Origin: Cycas panzhihuaensis
Lineage: Eukaryota; Cycadophyta
DNA length: 64,000 bases
Direction of reading: 5' to 3'
NCBI GenBank assembly: GCA_023213395.1
Contig: CM041465.1
Location: 234,801,741 to 234,865,740 of the forward strand
In this document: positions 1-11,594 of the stretch, piece by piece
Numbering within the stretch: position 1 is the first letter of the stretch
Layout: each line of letters starts with the position of its first letter
Program-made: the position numbers and the translations under genes
The notes under the pieces: generated by a model
The model's input: the letters and a program-made list of their open reading frames with translations, nothing else
Databases searched by the model: none
Told to the model about the DNA's origin: nothing

Positions 1-54
1 GAACCTTGTAATCAAAGTAAGAGATCTCCATTAAGGGTATAGAACTCGATAAAT

Positions 55-300
55 CTAGGTTAATTGTGATACTATGATCTAAGAGTCATAATACAAGATG
101 ATCGGACCATGATAGAAATGAAGCGTATCAATAAGGGCCTTGATAATGGTCATATACTCTGTTTTGTTGTTCATGGCTTCAAGTAGATACATACTAAAAT
201 GCATGAGATCATGCCCAGAAGGATCACAAATGATCTAAGTGGTTGTAGAAGGTCTCAGGTTGCCACAAATGCCTCGATCAGTGTAGATGAGGAGAATCAT
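55..300 (-). pseudogene. Second (additional) RNase H of element E, fragment
   Basis: On the minus strand from 300 downward the frame reads an RNase H core. It has YTDRG with the first catalytic Asp, then an NN-x-x-E-Y motif (NNKTEY) with the second catalytic acid (Glu), then YYDS with the third Asp. Two TAG stops interrupt it. It aligns with the aRNH copies of A (10650-11057), B (39740-40160) and F (29985-30375). E is the only copy here that keeps both the first Asp and the Glu. The domain is separate from the RT-linked RNase H at 5232-5930. The C-terminal part runs to the window edge region and is poorly preserved. Confidence 0.7.
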
Positions 301-455
301 AATGAGGATGGTAATGAATACTCAAGGCAAAAATGAGAGGAAAGTGGAGGGATATGAAAGACAATGAGTCCCAGTGATCACAATTACTAAGAGGGTTGAT
401 CATGTGAGGATAAGAGAACTCTATGGCTAGGCTACTAGGCTTGTGGAGGGCTCAC

Positions 456-466
456 CCTATATAAGG
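456..466 (+). promoter_or_regulatory. TATA box of the antisense gene (element E)
   Basis: CCTATATAAGG lies about 1 kb upstream of the antisense mobile-domain exon. A TATATA motif sits at the matching place in element A (11587-11594) and element B (40699-40706), so it is conserved across three diverged copies. Confidence 0.55.
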
Positions 467-540
467 GAAGGAGTAATTAATAAAATTAGGCTCATTATTG
501 GGTTCTAGGGTTGGTGTAGGGTCAACTAGGAGGCCCAACC

Positions 541-1463
541 AAGGGGTTAGGTCTAATTAGGAGCATAATGAATCAAAACATATATGAAAAATGGATCCAG
601 CATGTCAAAATAGTTTTATAGAGCATACATATGGGTAGTATTTTGAGTAGATGAGAAACAAGAAGAAAATGGCTACTGTAAAGGTTAAAAGGGCATTATA
701 AATTCATAAAAAGTTGAGAAAAAGTAATGCTTAGGAGCTAAAATAGGTTAGGACCTTGAAGGAATTGAAACTAAGCTCAAAAAGCCTTAGGTGGCCCCAC
801 AAATAAAAGGGGAACAAGGGGGTGAAAATGGAATTCATTTTTATACCTTTTAGTTTAATTCAGATAGATTTCTCCTTGTCACCCTTGATTTACTACTCTA
901 TCACGAGCCTCATAGAGGAGATTTAACCATTGGGTCATCATGTGAAGGCAGCTATTAGGACTGGGATCAAGTGATGGAAGTTACCAAACTAGATCCAATA
1001 CAAAGATCTTGACCCTAACCTTATTTATTTCTATTTTTATCATAAATACTTTTTATTACTAGGTAGAGCCTACTAGGGGCATCACCACATCTAACAAAGC
1101 CTAGTTAAGGGCCCATAGGAGCCAAACTAGGGGATTATGAGGTTCTGGTCCTAGTGGACTAAACATGGTCCACCAAAATCATAATTTTTATTTTATTTTT
1201 TGTTATTTTTTTATTTTGGTAGGGGTGTCTTTAGCACTATGAGTATAATTTATGGTGCCACAGATATCCTTGCAAGGCACAACAATAATGTATGGGCCCC
1301 ACTAATATATTAGTGGTATGAAGAAAGAATAGAGTTTTTTAGATAAAATTTTAATTTGATTATATTTTAATGGTTATTCTTAGATCAAGGGTGGGGGCGG
1401 GGGGGCTTTGACCCTACAGGAGGGTAAATAATCCATTGATGATATTGTTTTGTATTTTTTTAG
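541..1463 (+). other. Leader/spacer upstream of the antisense gene (element E)
   Basis: No coding sequence is supported here. The stretch is collinear with 11600-12262 in A and 40720-41373 in B. It includes a remnant of the GC-rich block with repeated -GTGCCA-/-GGTACC- words, and it ends in a T-rich tract with an AG acceptor at 1462-1463. It is inferred to be the 5' leader and first intron of the antisense gene. Confidence 0.4.
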
Positions 1464-3310
1464 CCTGTCATGGTGGTTAACAATCAGAAAATATTGGTTC
1501 ACCAATGATAGGGTTCGTAGAGCTAATGGATAACTGGGAGAAGGGGATCTTGAGATGATGCACCCTATTAAAGATCATTTATACACTATAGTATGCTTCA
1601 AATTAGGCCCTATCAGTTGACATCATCTTATACTAGGATCGACAGAGGCATGTTTTTCTCCTACCATTAGTAGGAGATGTATCCATCACCCCTGCCAATA
1701 TTTGGAGGATCATGGGGGTGCTAGATAGTGGATCACCAGTAGTGATAGGCACCTTACCTAGCATGGATATGGTGCATAAAGAGGTACTAGATATTTTACT
1801 AATAAGGGTCACTAGGATAAGAGGAGGATTTCATTGAGGACCATAGTCATGTCTAGGATTCCTCAAGTGAGGAAGATGATCATATTTACCATTCTATTCT
1901 AGATATCCTAAAAATAGAATTATAGAGATGTTTTAGAGGGATGGATGACAACCATCTAGAGATGCAAGGAGGGGTAGAAATTTGATTGGGCTACCTTGAT
2001 CATAGCCAACCTTACTGCTTAGCTGGATCAAATACATGTTGTACGATGAGGAGGGCTTTCCTACTATTTCCTTCTCCAGTGTTGGTTCTTCAATTATTTT
2101 TTAGGAGTGGCCCCATTAACTAGGCTACAACTAATATAAGCTAGTTCTTCCCTATTCCATAGATGGCTAGCACAATTTAGGGGTATCAAAGAGCCAGTCC
2201 ACATCAAGAGATCAATCACAACTATATCACTAGACCTACTCATAGTAGAGGACTACATGAGCTAGTCATATTGTATGATTTATTAGGATAGTGATACAGA
2301 GGAGGGAGAGATGGTAGGGGCTCCAGTAGTGGAGCTAGGAGATTAGGGAGCTAATGCAACTAACCTAGAGGTAAAGCCCTCATTGGTAGCTACTAGAGAG
2401 GTGGATATAGCCATTACAAGAGTAAAGATCCTTAGGGTGGAGGCTGAGGCTAGGGATGCACTAAATACTCTAGGAGATGAGGAGCTAAGAGTAGAGGAGG
2501 TAGGAGCTAAGGAGGTAGCAGCTACAGTTGGAGATGTAGTGGCTAGAGGGGCATCAACTACTCCAAGAGGTAAACTCTCCCCCTTACTCCTAACTAGAGA
2601 TTTTGATTCAGTTATTTGATTAAGGTTTTTCATATTGATATAGCTTATGTTTATGGATTTATTTATGCTCTATACTGACACACTAATTTACTTAATTGGT
2701 AGGTGGAAAGGACATGGGAGAGTTAATTACGAGAGTTGTGGTTGAGCTCTTCCCATAGGTCTATGAGGAGGGGTAACCTCTGATCATAAATAGTAGAGTG
2801 CTAGGCTCTGTGGCCCCCCATATAGCAATTTTCACCCCTCTTATCTGAATTAGAGATATTTGGGCCATATAGGTCAAAGAGAGATAGACAGAGAGGGACC
2901 AACTCTAGGATTGGGTGCAGGAGCTCTAAGCTTATGTAGAAGATAGAGGCATTATCCTAAGAGATGAAACGAGGGTTATGATGCTAGAGGAGCAACTTTG
3001 AGGGACTAAGGTTCAGCTAGGTAAGGTACTGAAGAGGAGGGATCGCCTATATTACAATCGACTGGTCAATTAGATGGAATCCCAATCATCATACACTTAT
3101 ACTCACATAGCTATACCATCTCATAGGAGAGTGAGGGATGAAGGGAGCAAGACTAAGGCCTCATAGAGGTGTAGGAGGGGACTTAGAGGAGCTTAGTCCC
3201 CCAAGTGAGAGAGGAGGGTGACCCAAGGGAGACACATCATGATGACACTATGCCCCCATAAGACCATTGCATCATAGATTTTATTGAGAGGAAAGATTTG
3301 AACCTTTAGG
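1464..3310 (+). pseudogene. Antisense plant-mobile-domain-like gene (element E copy)
   Basis: This plus-strand gene lies opposite to gag-pol. It starts after a T-rich AG acceptor (1462-1463). The frame near 1640-1760 reads a mobile-domain-like core: RHVF-LP-VGDV, then TPA-I-RIMGVL. An acidic, Ala/Val-rich stretch follows (2380-2565). A probable intron lies at 2570-2702, with donor GAG|GTAAAC and a pyrimidine/AT-rich tract ending in TAG. A charged, probably coiled-coil exon runs to about 3310. Stops interrupt all parts. The same architecture is seen at 12263-14159 (A) and 41374-43272 (B). Function is unknown; similarity to the plant mobile domain is recognised by eye only. Confidence 0.55.
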
Positions 3311-3989
3311 GGGACCCACACCATCATGTATATATGATTGTATATCCCCTATAAGGATTCTAGCTTCCTAGGGCACAATGTGCTAATATATTTTGTACTA
3401 TCTTAGATGATGATGTTTATATATAGAGATAGCGACCATATTGGTACCCTATTTTGATACACATAGTTGATTTATTTGATTGTGGATGTATATGGATGTA
3501 TAGATGCATGATAGATATATGGATATGCATTGGTTTTATCTCATTATACATATTTTCTTACATGTCCTCTTTACATGATATGACACTTACAATAGGCACA
3601 TGCGATCACCTTTGTATGCTAGATAATCTCACGTGGTCCTAAGATGAGGGGATCATGTTTCCCTTAGAAGGAAAGTAGTGATCTATATATATAGAAGAGG
3701 ATAAGGACAGGTACAAATACCTTGAAAGAATCAAAATATGATAGGATTTATCCTAAGAAGCCTTTTTTAGGTAGTAACTTATGCTTAGGAGTGGATAGAG
3801 TTGCTTTCTAGAGAAAGGACTAAATAGATACATGGAGACATGCCCCTATGGTAACACATTTACCACCACTCATAGACTAAAAGAAGGGCTTTACTTGTTG
3901 AGGTAAGATACAACACCTTTAGAAAGGAGTGTGGCCATCTTAATAACAAGTAGAGTTGTTAGAAACTCAAATACATGCCATGCCTCTAG
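3311..3989. other. Spacer between antisense gene and integrase (element E)
   Basis: This AT-rich stretch is collinear with 14160-14560 in A and 43273-43875 in B. It contains the shared pieces TATATCCCC-type and TACCCTATTTTGATA. The 62-codon plus-strand frame at 3454-3642 is not conserved in A or B, so I do not regard it as a gene. Confidence 0.45.
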
Positions 3990-5200
3990 CAAGGGTAATT
4001 GACACTACATTCAAGTGGTAGTTTAGGATCATTTCAGAGCGAAGGATAAGCTTTCTTTCCACTTGGAGGAAGAAAGAAATTAACCATAGAACTTCTTTAA
4101 GAATTTGTTATTTATGGCTATACCAAATTCAAGCCCCTCCAATGTTACTATCCTATAGGTTCCATTATTGAGGTTCTTAAGAATGATAAAGGGGTCCACC
4201 CATTTGGGGCCAAATTTAGATAGGCAATCATATAGGTATCTAAATTGAGGGCTTGGTCACCAAGATTTAGAGGGCATGGGCATAAACATTTATCATACAT
4301 CCTTTATTCCCTAGCCTTGGATGCTAGGTTAGCTTGGTATGCAACTAAGTACCTTTTGTCTAAAGCCTCAAGGTCAAGGAGCTGGGCCTGGCGGCACCAT
4401 TTGCCATTGACAAAATCCTTAAGGGATACCCTTAAAGAAGGAATCTTAACCTCTAAAGGCAAAACTGCCTCAGGTCTGGTAAACTAAGGAGAAAGGTGTC
4501 ATCCATATGGTAGTGCAGATCAAGGTGCAATAGGCCCATAGCACCAAGTGAAGTTGAATATGCTAATCTCTTTGGAATTGGGTGATGGTTTTCTTTAAAA
4601 TATTGATTAGGGTTTTGTTGAAAGACTCAATCTAGCCATTGGTTGGGGGTAACAAGGAGATGAGGTCTTGTGATAGATTTTAAATTTCTCATAAAGATTT
4701 TCCATCTCTTTATTATAAAAAGGAGTTTTCTTATCCGTGATGAGGATGTTTGGGACCTCAAATTGATAGATATTGTACTGGTATATAAAGGTAGAAATTA
4801 TTTTACCAATGATGGAGGTTAGCATAATAACTTCAACCTATTTAGTGAAGTATTTTATTGTTGTTAAAGATGAATTTATGTTGGGATGAGGAAGGTGGAA
4901 TAATGGCTCTAATAAGGTAAAATCCCCATTAGAAGAAAGGCCACAGGGATACGATGATATGTAATGCCTCAAAGGGCAGGTGGATCACGTTGGCATGCTC
5001 TTAGCATTTGCAATAGTGTTGCACATAGGTGTAGGCATCCGTGAATAAGGATGGCCAATAGTATCTCATGTGAAGAATTCTTTGGGCCATGGATTGGCCT
5101 CCAAAGTGGCCTCCACAAATCCCACTATGGAATTCATGGAGAACATGGTTGGTCTCCCCTAGGCTAAGGCAATAGAGGAGAACACCATCAAAAGACTACT
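3990..5200 (-). pseudogene. Integrase of element E
   Basis: On the minus strand: an HHCC zinc finger (about 5160-4960; GGHFGGQSMA and a C-x-C-type pair), then the DDE core with LITDKKTPFYNKEM at 4720 and an ESFNKTL glutamate motif near 4620 in a shifted frame. The C-terminal GPF-type domain is at 4240-4050. It would join retrotransposon cDNA to host DNA. At the second Asp region the usual DNG is DKK. Several stops and at least one frameshift make it non-functional. Confidence 0.75.
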
Positions 5201-5231
5201 TATACAACATGTCCCACATAAGGAAGTATTA

Positions 5232-5930
5232 TCAAGTGGTAGCCCCAATACGTGACTTCACTTTATCACTAGAATTAAGAGGATATTGTTGTTGGGTAAG
5301 GTATTGTATGATATCCCTATACCATTGACTATTAACCAATGGATAGGGGAATGAGTATTGGAGAGGCAGAATAGGTTCCTCTAGCAAGGAATCATTAACT
5401 AGATCCCTAAGGGAGTGAGGGATAGGAGCCTTAGCCAATTGCTTTATGATCACCATTCCCTTTTTAGATTTCTTATTAATAATCTTAAGGTTATACTCTT
5501 GAAGGAGGATAACCCATTTACCTACCCTTCCTATCAAGTCTGACTAAGTCAAAAGATATCTCAATGGATAGGATTAGATAATCACATGAGTGGTGTTACC
5601 TAAGAGGTACTGCTTAAACTTCTTAGCCACATGGACTAATGTTAAGCACTCCTTTTTGGCTAGTGGGTAGTTTAATTCTACCACCATTAGTATGTGACTA
5701 ATGAAATAGATGGCTATCTTAGTCTTAGAGACATCTTATTAGGCTAGCATAGCTCAAGGATTCATTAGTCACTGATATAAAATGAAATGATGAGTGAAGA
5801 GGGGAGGCACCAATAAAGGAGTAGATACTAGGGACCACTTAAGCTCCTAGAATGCTTATTCGGCCTTAGGGGACTAGATGAATAGGGCTCCTGTCTTTAA
5901 CAAGTTAGTTAAAGGCTTAGTATTTATGGT
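5232..5930 (-). pseudogene. RT-linked RNase H of element E
   Basis: On the minus strand this matches the RNase H of A (15503-15910) and B (45300-45770). Recognisable parts are the Phe-rich ILY-x-S-T-D/N region, YF-S-TL-V-ELNY, and K-FK-YLLGN. The end piece at 5232-5537 includes the linker IGRVGKWVILLQEYNLKI. It degrades the RNA strand of RNA/DNA hybrids in Ty3/gypsy reverse transcription. Stops split it. Confidence 0.7.
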
Positions 5931-6650
5931 GAAGTTCACTAAAAAATGCCTCAAGAATCTCAATCTCCCCAAGAACAACTTGATTTATCATTGAGTTCTT
6001 AAGGAAGGAATATTGACAATGGCCTTAACCTTGTCAGGTCAATCTGGATTCCTTATTAAGAAACAAGGAAACCTAAGAGCTTGCTAGATATCATTGCAAA
6101 AACATATCTAAGCAAATTCAAGCTAACATGGTATTTTTGACACCTCGTAAAAATTACACAGAGGTCTGTCAGATGATCAGTCCTCTTACAAGAAAGAACC
6201 ATCATGTCATCCATGAAAAATATCAGGGGTGTTGTTTATAAGATCATGAAAAATGAACTATATTACCCTTTGATAAGTGGCACCTATATTCTTCAAACTG
6301 AAGGGCATGCCTTTGTAGGTGAATGTTCCCCATGGAGTAGTAAATGCCATCTTATCATGGTCCTTGAGAGATATCTGGATATAGTTATACCTATAAAAGC
6401 TATCCATTAAGGACATGACTTCAAAATCTAGAATACAATCAATGATTTGATTAGTGAATGATAGAGGGAAGTTGTCCTTAGGATAAGCATTGTTGATATC
6501 CCTAAATTCAATACAAATCCTAATCATTCCATTCTTTCTAGCAATAGGAATGATGTTGGAGACCCACTCAGGGTAATCGATAAAAGTGAAAAGCCATGTG
6601 TCTAGTAGCTTCTTTACTTCCATCTTAATAGTAGTTGATAGCTTAGGGTG
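5931..6650 (-). pseudogene. Reverse transcriptase of element E
   Basis: The minus-strand frame at 6258-6623 reads the RT palm and fingers: TWLFTFIDYPEWVSNI, IPIARKNG, CIEFRDINNAYPKDNFPLPF-like, VMSLMDSF, and KMAFTTPWGTFTYKGMPF. The catalytic FMDDM motif is present just downstream (near 6200) but in another frame, because one extra T in the preceding T run shifts the frame. The copy is therefore inactive. The motif order matches A and B. Confidence 0.8.
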
Positions 6651-7435
6651 TAATGGGCAATGTTTCTACTACATAGGATGGGCACCCAGAATAGTAGTGA
6701 GGTTGTGAGTCACAATATTAGGGTTTATACCCTCTATATTTAAGTAATCCCAAGCAAAGTCATCTTAGAATTCTTGGAATTAGAGGGTATACATCTTTAT
6801 TTCTTGAGGAGTGCATTATACCCTAACTTTAATTACCTTATCAAGGCAAGGATGATGTCCTTAGTTTCACCCATGCACATGGCATTCCCCTCCCCAAAAT
6901 TAAAGGGAGCTTGGTTAATAGAAGGATGGGTTAGGGTGTTTGGTTAGTTTATGTCGACTAGGGGTGACCTAAGGGCCAAATACTTCAAGAAATTAATTTT
7001 ATGATATCTATAATATAAACTGGGTGCAAAACCTACTAAATGTTTAAATAAAGCCTCATCATTCTTGAAGCAATCTATCCCATAGATAATCTTTCTCATT
7101 GAGAATAGAGAAGAAGGCATGGGGCGATAGGCCTGATGCAGTCGACCTACCACTCCACAAAATCATGGGACTCTTTAGAGGAGTCTGAGGGTGACCTCCT
7201 ATGCCACCATACCCTACCTTATAGGAGGGGGAGTTGTCTAAGGTTTGGGTCACAAACAATAATCTTGTCATGAGAGAAGAGATACTCCTTATCCTTGTCA
7301 TCTATAGGGGATGGCGAGGATTGGGGAGTAAGAGATAACTAGGCAGGTTAAGGGTCTATGCACGTGACATGGTTAATAGTGTGCAGATCTTGGAATGAGG
7401 TGGAAGAAGGATTACCTTCATCATAGGTCTGAATC
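6651..7435 (-). pseudogene. Protease-RT linker of element E, cut by element A
   Basis: Minus-strand fragments (6944-7153, 7059-7301) match the linker ORF of A at 16744-17655, including the FKNDEALFKHLVGFAP segment. The coding region is interrupted at 7435 by insertion of element A and resumes at 23678. Low-complexity and frame breaks prevent a continuous reading. Confidence 0.65.
7431..7435. repeat. Target-site duplication of element A, left copy
   Basis: GAATC immediately before the LTR start TGGATG. The matching copy is at 23673-23677, immediately after GGAAACA. Confidence 0.9.
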
Positions 7436-10200
7436 TGGATGAGCATCTACAGGATGGTCACCTAGCTCAGTAGGAATGATGATGGTTGATGGTGGTATCA
7501 AGGATGCAGATGAAAACCTACAAGCGAAGTAAGTATCATGCAAGGTGCCCCATGCACCGGAGCGCGAGTTCAGGACCTACAGATGATATCCAACTACCTT
7601 GGAGTGGTCCTCTATCCCAAAGAGAAAGAGGGAAAATAAGAAAGGTAGTCCAGATAAACTCGAGAGGAAGATCCTCCCACCCTTAGATGGCTAGAAGTGG
7701 AAGAGAGGAGTCCTTAAAGGTTTCCCTATGATGGAGGGAAATGAGCGAGGACAAAGTAGGTGATAGCCTATGATGTGACCGGGTTCCTCTTAGTCATTTG
7801 ACCAAGCAAATAAGGCCAAGAGGGAGAGAGAGAAATGAGAATAGGACAACTAAACCAAACTTTCCCCTAATGATCTAAAAAAGAAATAGGAAAGGAAATG
7901 GGAATAGGTGTCACATATGCAAGCAAACAATGCCAAGTGGGAATAAATTAAAAGGGCAAGCTAGGCTTTGCAAGCAAAGGAAAAGGGAAGGGTAAGTTTC
8001 CTATAGGTGATTTTCCTATGAGGGTTAAATGTACAATGTGAAAATATACAAATATAAATAAAAGATATTGTTTCCCCTTTCACTTTTATGTGTAACCTAC
8101 TTAACTAACACATAGATCCTACATAAAAGTAAGAAAGGGAAAGCGAGAGTTAAAGGGAGGATGCACATACCCGGAAGATGTAGTGGCCGATGGAGGACTT
8201 CATCCACATGCGACGTACATCCTTGCATCAATCCAAGGATGCATAGACAAGTCTTGACGTGAATGACAGGGGCTTCCTTACCTTCCCCTTTGCGAAAAGA
8301 AAGTAAAATGAAAAGAAGCAAAAGCAAAGGAACAAAACAGTAGACCTTACCCAGATCCAAACACTTGATACCTTCGCAAGAGCACCATAATAACCTACAC
8401 ATGCACTGACTTATCCCTTCCAAGAATGGGCTACAAAAGATAAACTATGTACATGCAAGTATATATATGATATTTATGTTAGAGTGTTAGCAAAAAATAG
8501 TTACTACAATAAGATCTAAAACCCCCTCTCAACCAAGGATAAACATCAAGTAAAAATGGGGCAAGGGAAGCCTCAGGATGGCCAACCCTCTACTGGGTTC
8601 TCCACACAACTCTCAAGCATAGCAAGGTGATGATAAAGGCAACCAAGGATAGCTAAGAGATGCAAAGAAAGGAGGAACAAAGCATTAGGATAATATGCAA
8701 GATACAGAATTGCTATGGGCAGCAATCCGGTGCACAAACCCTTGTCAATGATATTAAGGGATACCCAACAACATAAGGGATACTACGAGGGTCCAAACAA
8801 GAGGCAAGCAGGCCTAGAATCATCACAACAAGGGACTGTGTACGTTGATAATCTAGTGCAAGCCTAGGGCTCAATCACTCCTAATTATCCCAAGAAGAGC
8901 ATGGAGCAAGAGAAGAGAAGGTGAGAAGGGGTCACCCTTGGAGAGAAGGACTGAAAAGGGGGGTTGTCTCACCTTGCTCTCTTCACCCACCCTTATGACT
9001 CTTCTCCTACTGCTCCCTTGAAGAAAATAAGTGGAGAGAAAGGTGGAGCCAAGAGACAACAAGCCAAATATAATGGAAAACAACTTTGCAACGGTGAAAC
9101 CTGAAGGAAAGCAAGCAAATAAGACAAGAAATAGGTCCAAAATGGGGGTAACTTACCATAAATATGGAAGAGAAGGGTTTGGAAGACCTACTGGGTAGAT
9201 ATATGGTAGATCTAGGCCTACTAATAATGAGGAAGAGGACCCCTATAATAGTTTGTAGGAGAGATTCCAATGGACAGCTGAAAGAGACACTTGCTGGGCG
9301 AGTTGGAGAAGAACCATCACAAAAATTGCTTGATAAAACCTAGAGAGAGGCTTCCATGGTGGGAAGCAAGGAGTTGTAGATGAATCCTGGCCTAGGGTTA
9401 TAGGAAACATAGGCCTAAAAGTACACCTGTAGTAGAAAGAGAAGGAGAGCAGAAGTTATAGTAGGAACTGTTGTATTGGAGAGTAAAAGTGACCTAAGAG
9501 AGCCTCAAAATGATGAGGGTTTGGATACTTATACCCATCCCAGCCCTAAGTAAGCAAATAGAGTGCAAATAAGGCTGAGGTGGATGTGAGACCACATGGC
9601 GATTCTATGAGAAATGTGAGAATTACCACGACAGATTTTAAAAAATAACTCTAATACACACAAAGAAGAACTTTGCAAGACGCTAAATTTACAGTGGTGT
9701 GGGACCAAAAAGCTAGAATGGTAGAATTCTAGGTTCTGAGAGCTCTAGGAGGTGATGTGGTAGGCCTGGGAGGGACTGGCCCTCCTATCTAGGTGATTGA
9801 GAGAGTCCAAAATGCACGTAGATAGAGGCAAGCAAACATCAACGGGCAAAAGATCCCAGAAATGAGGTGCTAGGAGCTTAAGGTCGAGGCATGAACGGGT
9901 CATATAGTCTAACAGAAACTCTAGGTAGTATGGAGATAGTGTAGATAGTCGTAAAGTGCTATGGGGATGCCTACCTTGTAGAAAGGTAGGTCTCGCTGGG
10001 TTGTCATAGGCTCACGATATGACAAGCAGCATGAACAGGCAACAAATGTAAAGTAATCACGCAAATGAAGCAAGCAGTCATGTAACGAGGCAACACCTCT
10101 ATCAACCTTTCCAATGAAATAGTACAAGTGAAAAGAGAGAAGTATTCCTAAGCTTACCTGAGTTGACCTATCCGTATCCATTCCCGGTAGCCAGGAAACA
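7436..10200 (-). repeat. 3' LTR of element A (2765 bp)
   Basis: The minus-strand LTR starts TGTTTCCTGGCTACCGGG at 10200. It aligns end to end with 20928-23672, and with the B LTRs (36634-39316, 57108-59844) and, inverted, the D and X LTRs. A TATA motif lies at 9527-9534. Apparent short ORFs inside are not conserved. Confidence 0.92.
9527..9534 (-). promoter_or_regulatory. LTR TATA box (A, 3' LTR)
   Basis: The minus strand reads GGTATAAGTATCC, about 670 bp from the LTR start. The position is the same in all family LTRs in the window. Confidence 0.6.
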
Positions 10201-10217
10201 CTGCCCCCTTAGTAGGA
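10201..10217 (-). other. Polypurine tract of element A
   Basis: The minus strand reads CTACTAAGGGGGCAG directly before the 3' LTR start TGTTTCC. This is the expected plus-strand primer for reverse transcription. Confidence 0.75.
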
Positions 10218-10649
10218 GAGCCTCGCCGCTCAAAAGCATGGTGTAATGGTGAATGCTGGCAACACAACTGTGAGTAGTACATGTGCATTTATATATATAA
10301 ATGATGATCATAATAGGAGTCAAGGTAACTGGCGAGTGTCATGGCAGAATGCATGGATACAAGAACAGGGGTGGAGATGACATAGGGGCTGCCTATGTGC
10401 CATCTAAGAATCGACTGGAAGCTAAAAGGATGAGGGGGCTACCTCCATCATGAAAATACAAAGAGAAGTGCATGATAAAGTCAGGTAGAAGAGATAAATG
10501 AGCAAACCTAGTAGTCGCCATAGTTTAACCTCATTAGCGGCTAACTTTTAGAGGTACGAACTGATCCCGAGGTGATCTGCATGATGGCTTGGGACGTAGG
10601 TGACATAGTGACCGGGTAAGTCTTAGGGACAGTCAACAAGAAGAGGAAG
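10218..10649. other. 3' untranslated spacer of element A
   Basis: Non-coding stretch between PPT and aRNH, collinear with 39332-39740 in B. It holds one copy of the CATAGTTTAACCTCATTAGC word (10519-10540) that is tandemly repeated in element F, and a short TATATATATA run near 10292. Confidence 0.5.
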
Positions 10650-11057
10650 GTGTCGCTCAAGGATAAGGTAAACAAGACTATCTACCTCAGCATTGAGGGC
10701 TCAAGGAATGTGTCTAATGTCGATAGACTAAAAATTAGCCAAAAGAGACCTGACGGTCAAAGTGAGGGCTCTTAAGCAAGGGCATCGCACCTGGTAAACT
10801 TGGGTGAGATGGGACACCACAACCTAGGAGTCATAGAGAAGAACAATCGATCCGTGATGGAAACATAGTGCATTAGTGAGGGCCTCAATAATGGCTATGT
10901 ACTTGGCTTCGTTATTAGTGGCCTTGAGGAGGAAGATTCTAGAGCACAAGAAATCATGTCCAGAAGAGCTACAAAGAATCCATGCAACAGCAGAAGGTCT
11001 AGGATTACTACAGCTTCCACCATTGGTAAAGATGAAGAGAGACATAGATGATGACAA
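10650..11057 (-). pseudogene. Second (additional) RNase H, aRNH, of element A
   Basis: An RNase H domain of about 140 residues separate from the RT-linked one, placed between the antisense gene and the 3' LTR. On the minus strand the motif order is: LFIFTNGGSCSNP (usual FTDGGSRGNP), TNNEAKYIAIIEAL, LLYDS-VVVSHL, and IDIRHIP-ALNAEVDSLV at the end. The four catalytic positions read N, K, D, D instead of D, E, D, D, so the copy is probably catalytically dead even apart from four or more stops. The arrangement recalls the archaeal-like aRNH known from plant Tat elements. In the Tat elements I know of, aRNH sits close to the RT-linked RNase H; here it lies beyond integrase. Confidence 0.75.
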
Positions 11058-11586
11058 AAAAAGTCTCAGTGGAGAAAATATATAGTAATATAAGAGTTAG
11101 GGCAAAAAGGAGGCTCGTAAGGTAAGCAATAAATAGCCATGAAGTGTAGGAGGACCTAACAATGAGGCTACCCAAGGACAAAAGTAGGCTATCCAACCAC
11201 TGGCTAAGAGTGGGCAAAAAAAAGGCACCCCGGGGGGCAAAGGTTGCTTAAGAAAGCAAAGAATAACTCCGAACGAAGAGAGCATTTCCTTTAGAGGCCC
11301 CAGGAGCAGGAGCGAGCTAAAAAAATGGGTCAAGGATGGTGAAATGAGCCAAATGCGTATAAACTCAGGCATTCACAAAAGCAGCATATAAAATGAGATA
11401 AAAAGGGATTTGCGAAAAATGCATTAGTAGGGTGCCATAAATGCATATGCAAGAAAGAGTAAAACGAAGGCTACGGGAGTACAACAAGAGACAGGGCCAG
11501 AAGATAAAGATGATCAGGGGCAAGAGATGATCCAAAGGGCTATTATGAGAGCAAAAATAGAGACAGTACCCGTTGGGATCCTCGCC

Positions 11587-11594
11587 TATATAAA
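11587..11594 (+). promoter_or_regulatory. TATA box of the antisense gene (element A)
   Basis: CGCCTATATAAAG on the plus strand, about 670 bp upstream of the first recognisable antisense exon. It is positionally conserved at 458-465 (E) and 40699-40706 (B). Confidence 0.6.

Larger units (their letters stand above)
1..7435 (-). mobile_element. Element E, left part: old Tat/Ogre-like Ty3/gypsy retrotransposon
   Basis: The oldest recognisable layer. Read on the minus strand from 7435 downward it carries the protease-RT linker, RT, RNase H, integrase, an antisense plant-mobile-domain-like gene and a second RNase H, in the same order as elements A and B. The 3' LTR must lie just beyond the left window edge: in element A the second RNase H is 0.6-0.9 kb from the LTR. 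The frames are full of stops and frameshifts. The right edge is element A, which is flanked by GAATC on both sides (7431-7435 and 23673-23677). Beyond A, E continues at 23678. Divergence from A and B is visibly greater than that between A and B. Confidence 0.85.

Noticed and set aside
3454-3642. 62-codon plus-strand ORF with hydrophobic/aromatic translation
   Set aside because: Low-complexity AT-rich spacer; no counterpart in A or B.
7436-10200. Several short minus-strand ORFs (for example 8097-8423, 8871-9140) repeated in all LTRs
   Set aside because: They are shared because the LTR is shared. Frames differ between copies (for example 21577-21882) and no motif is recognisable.
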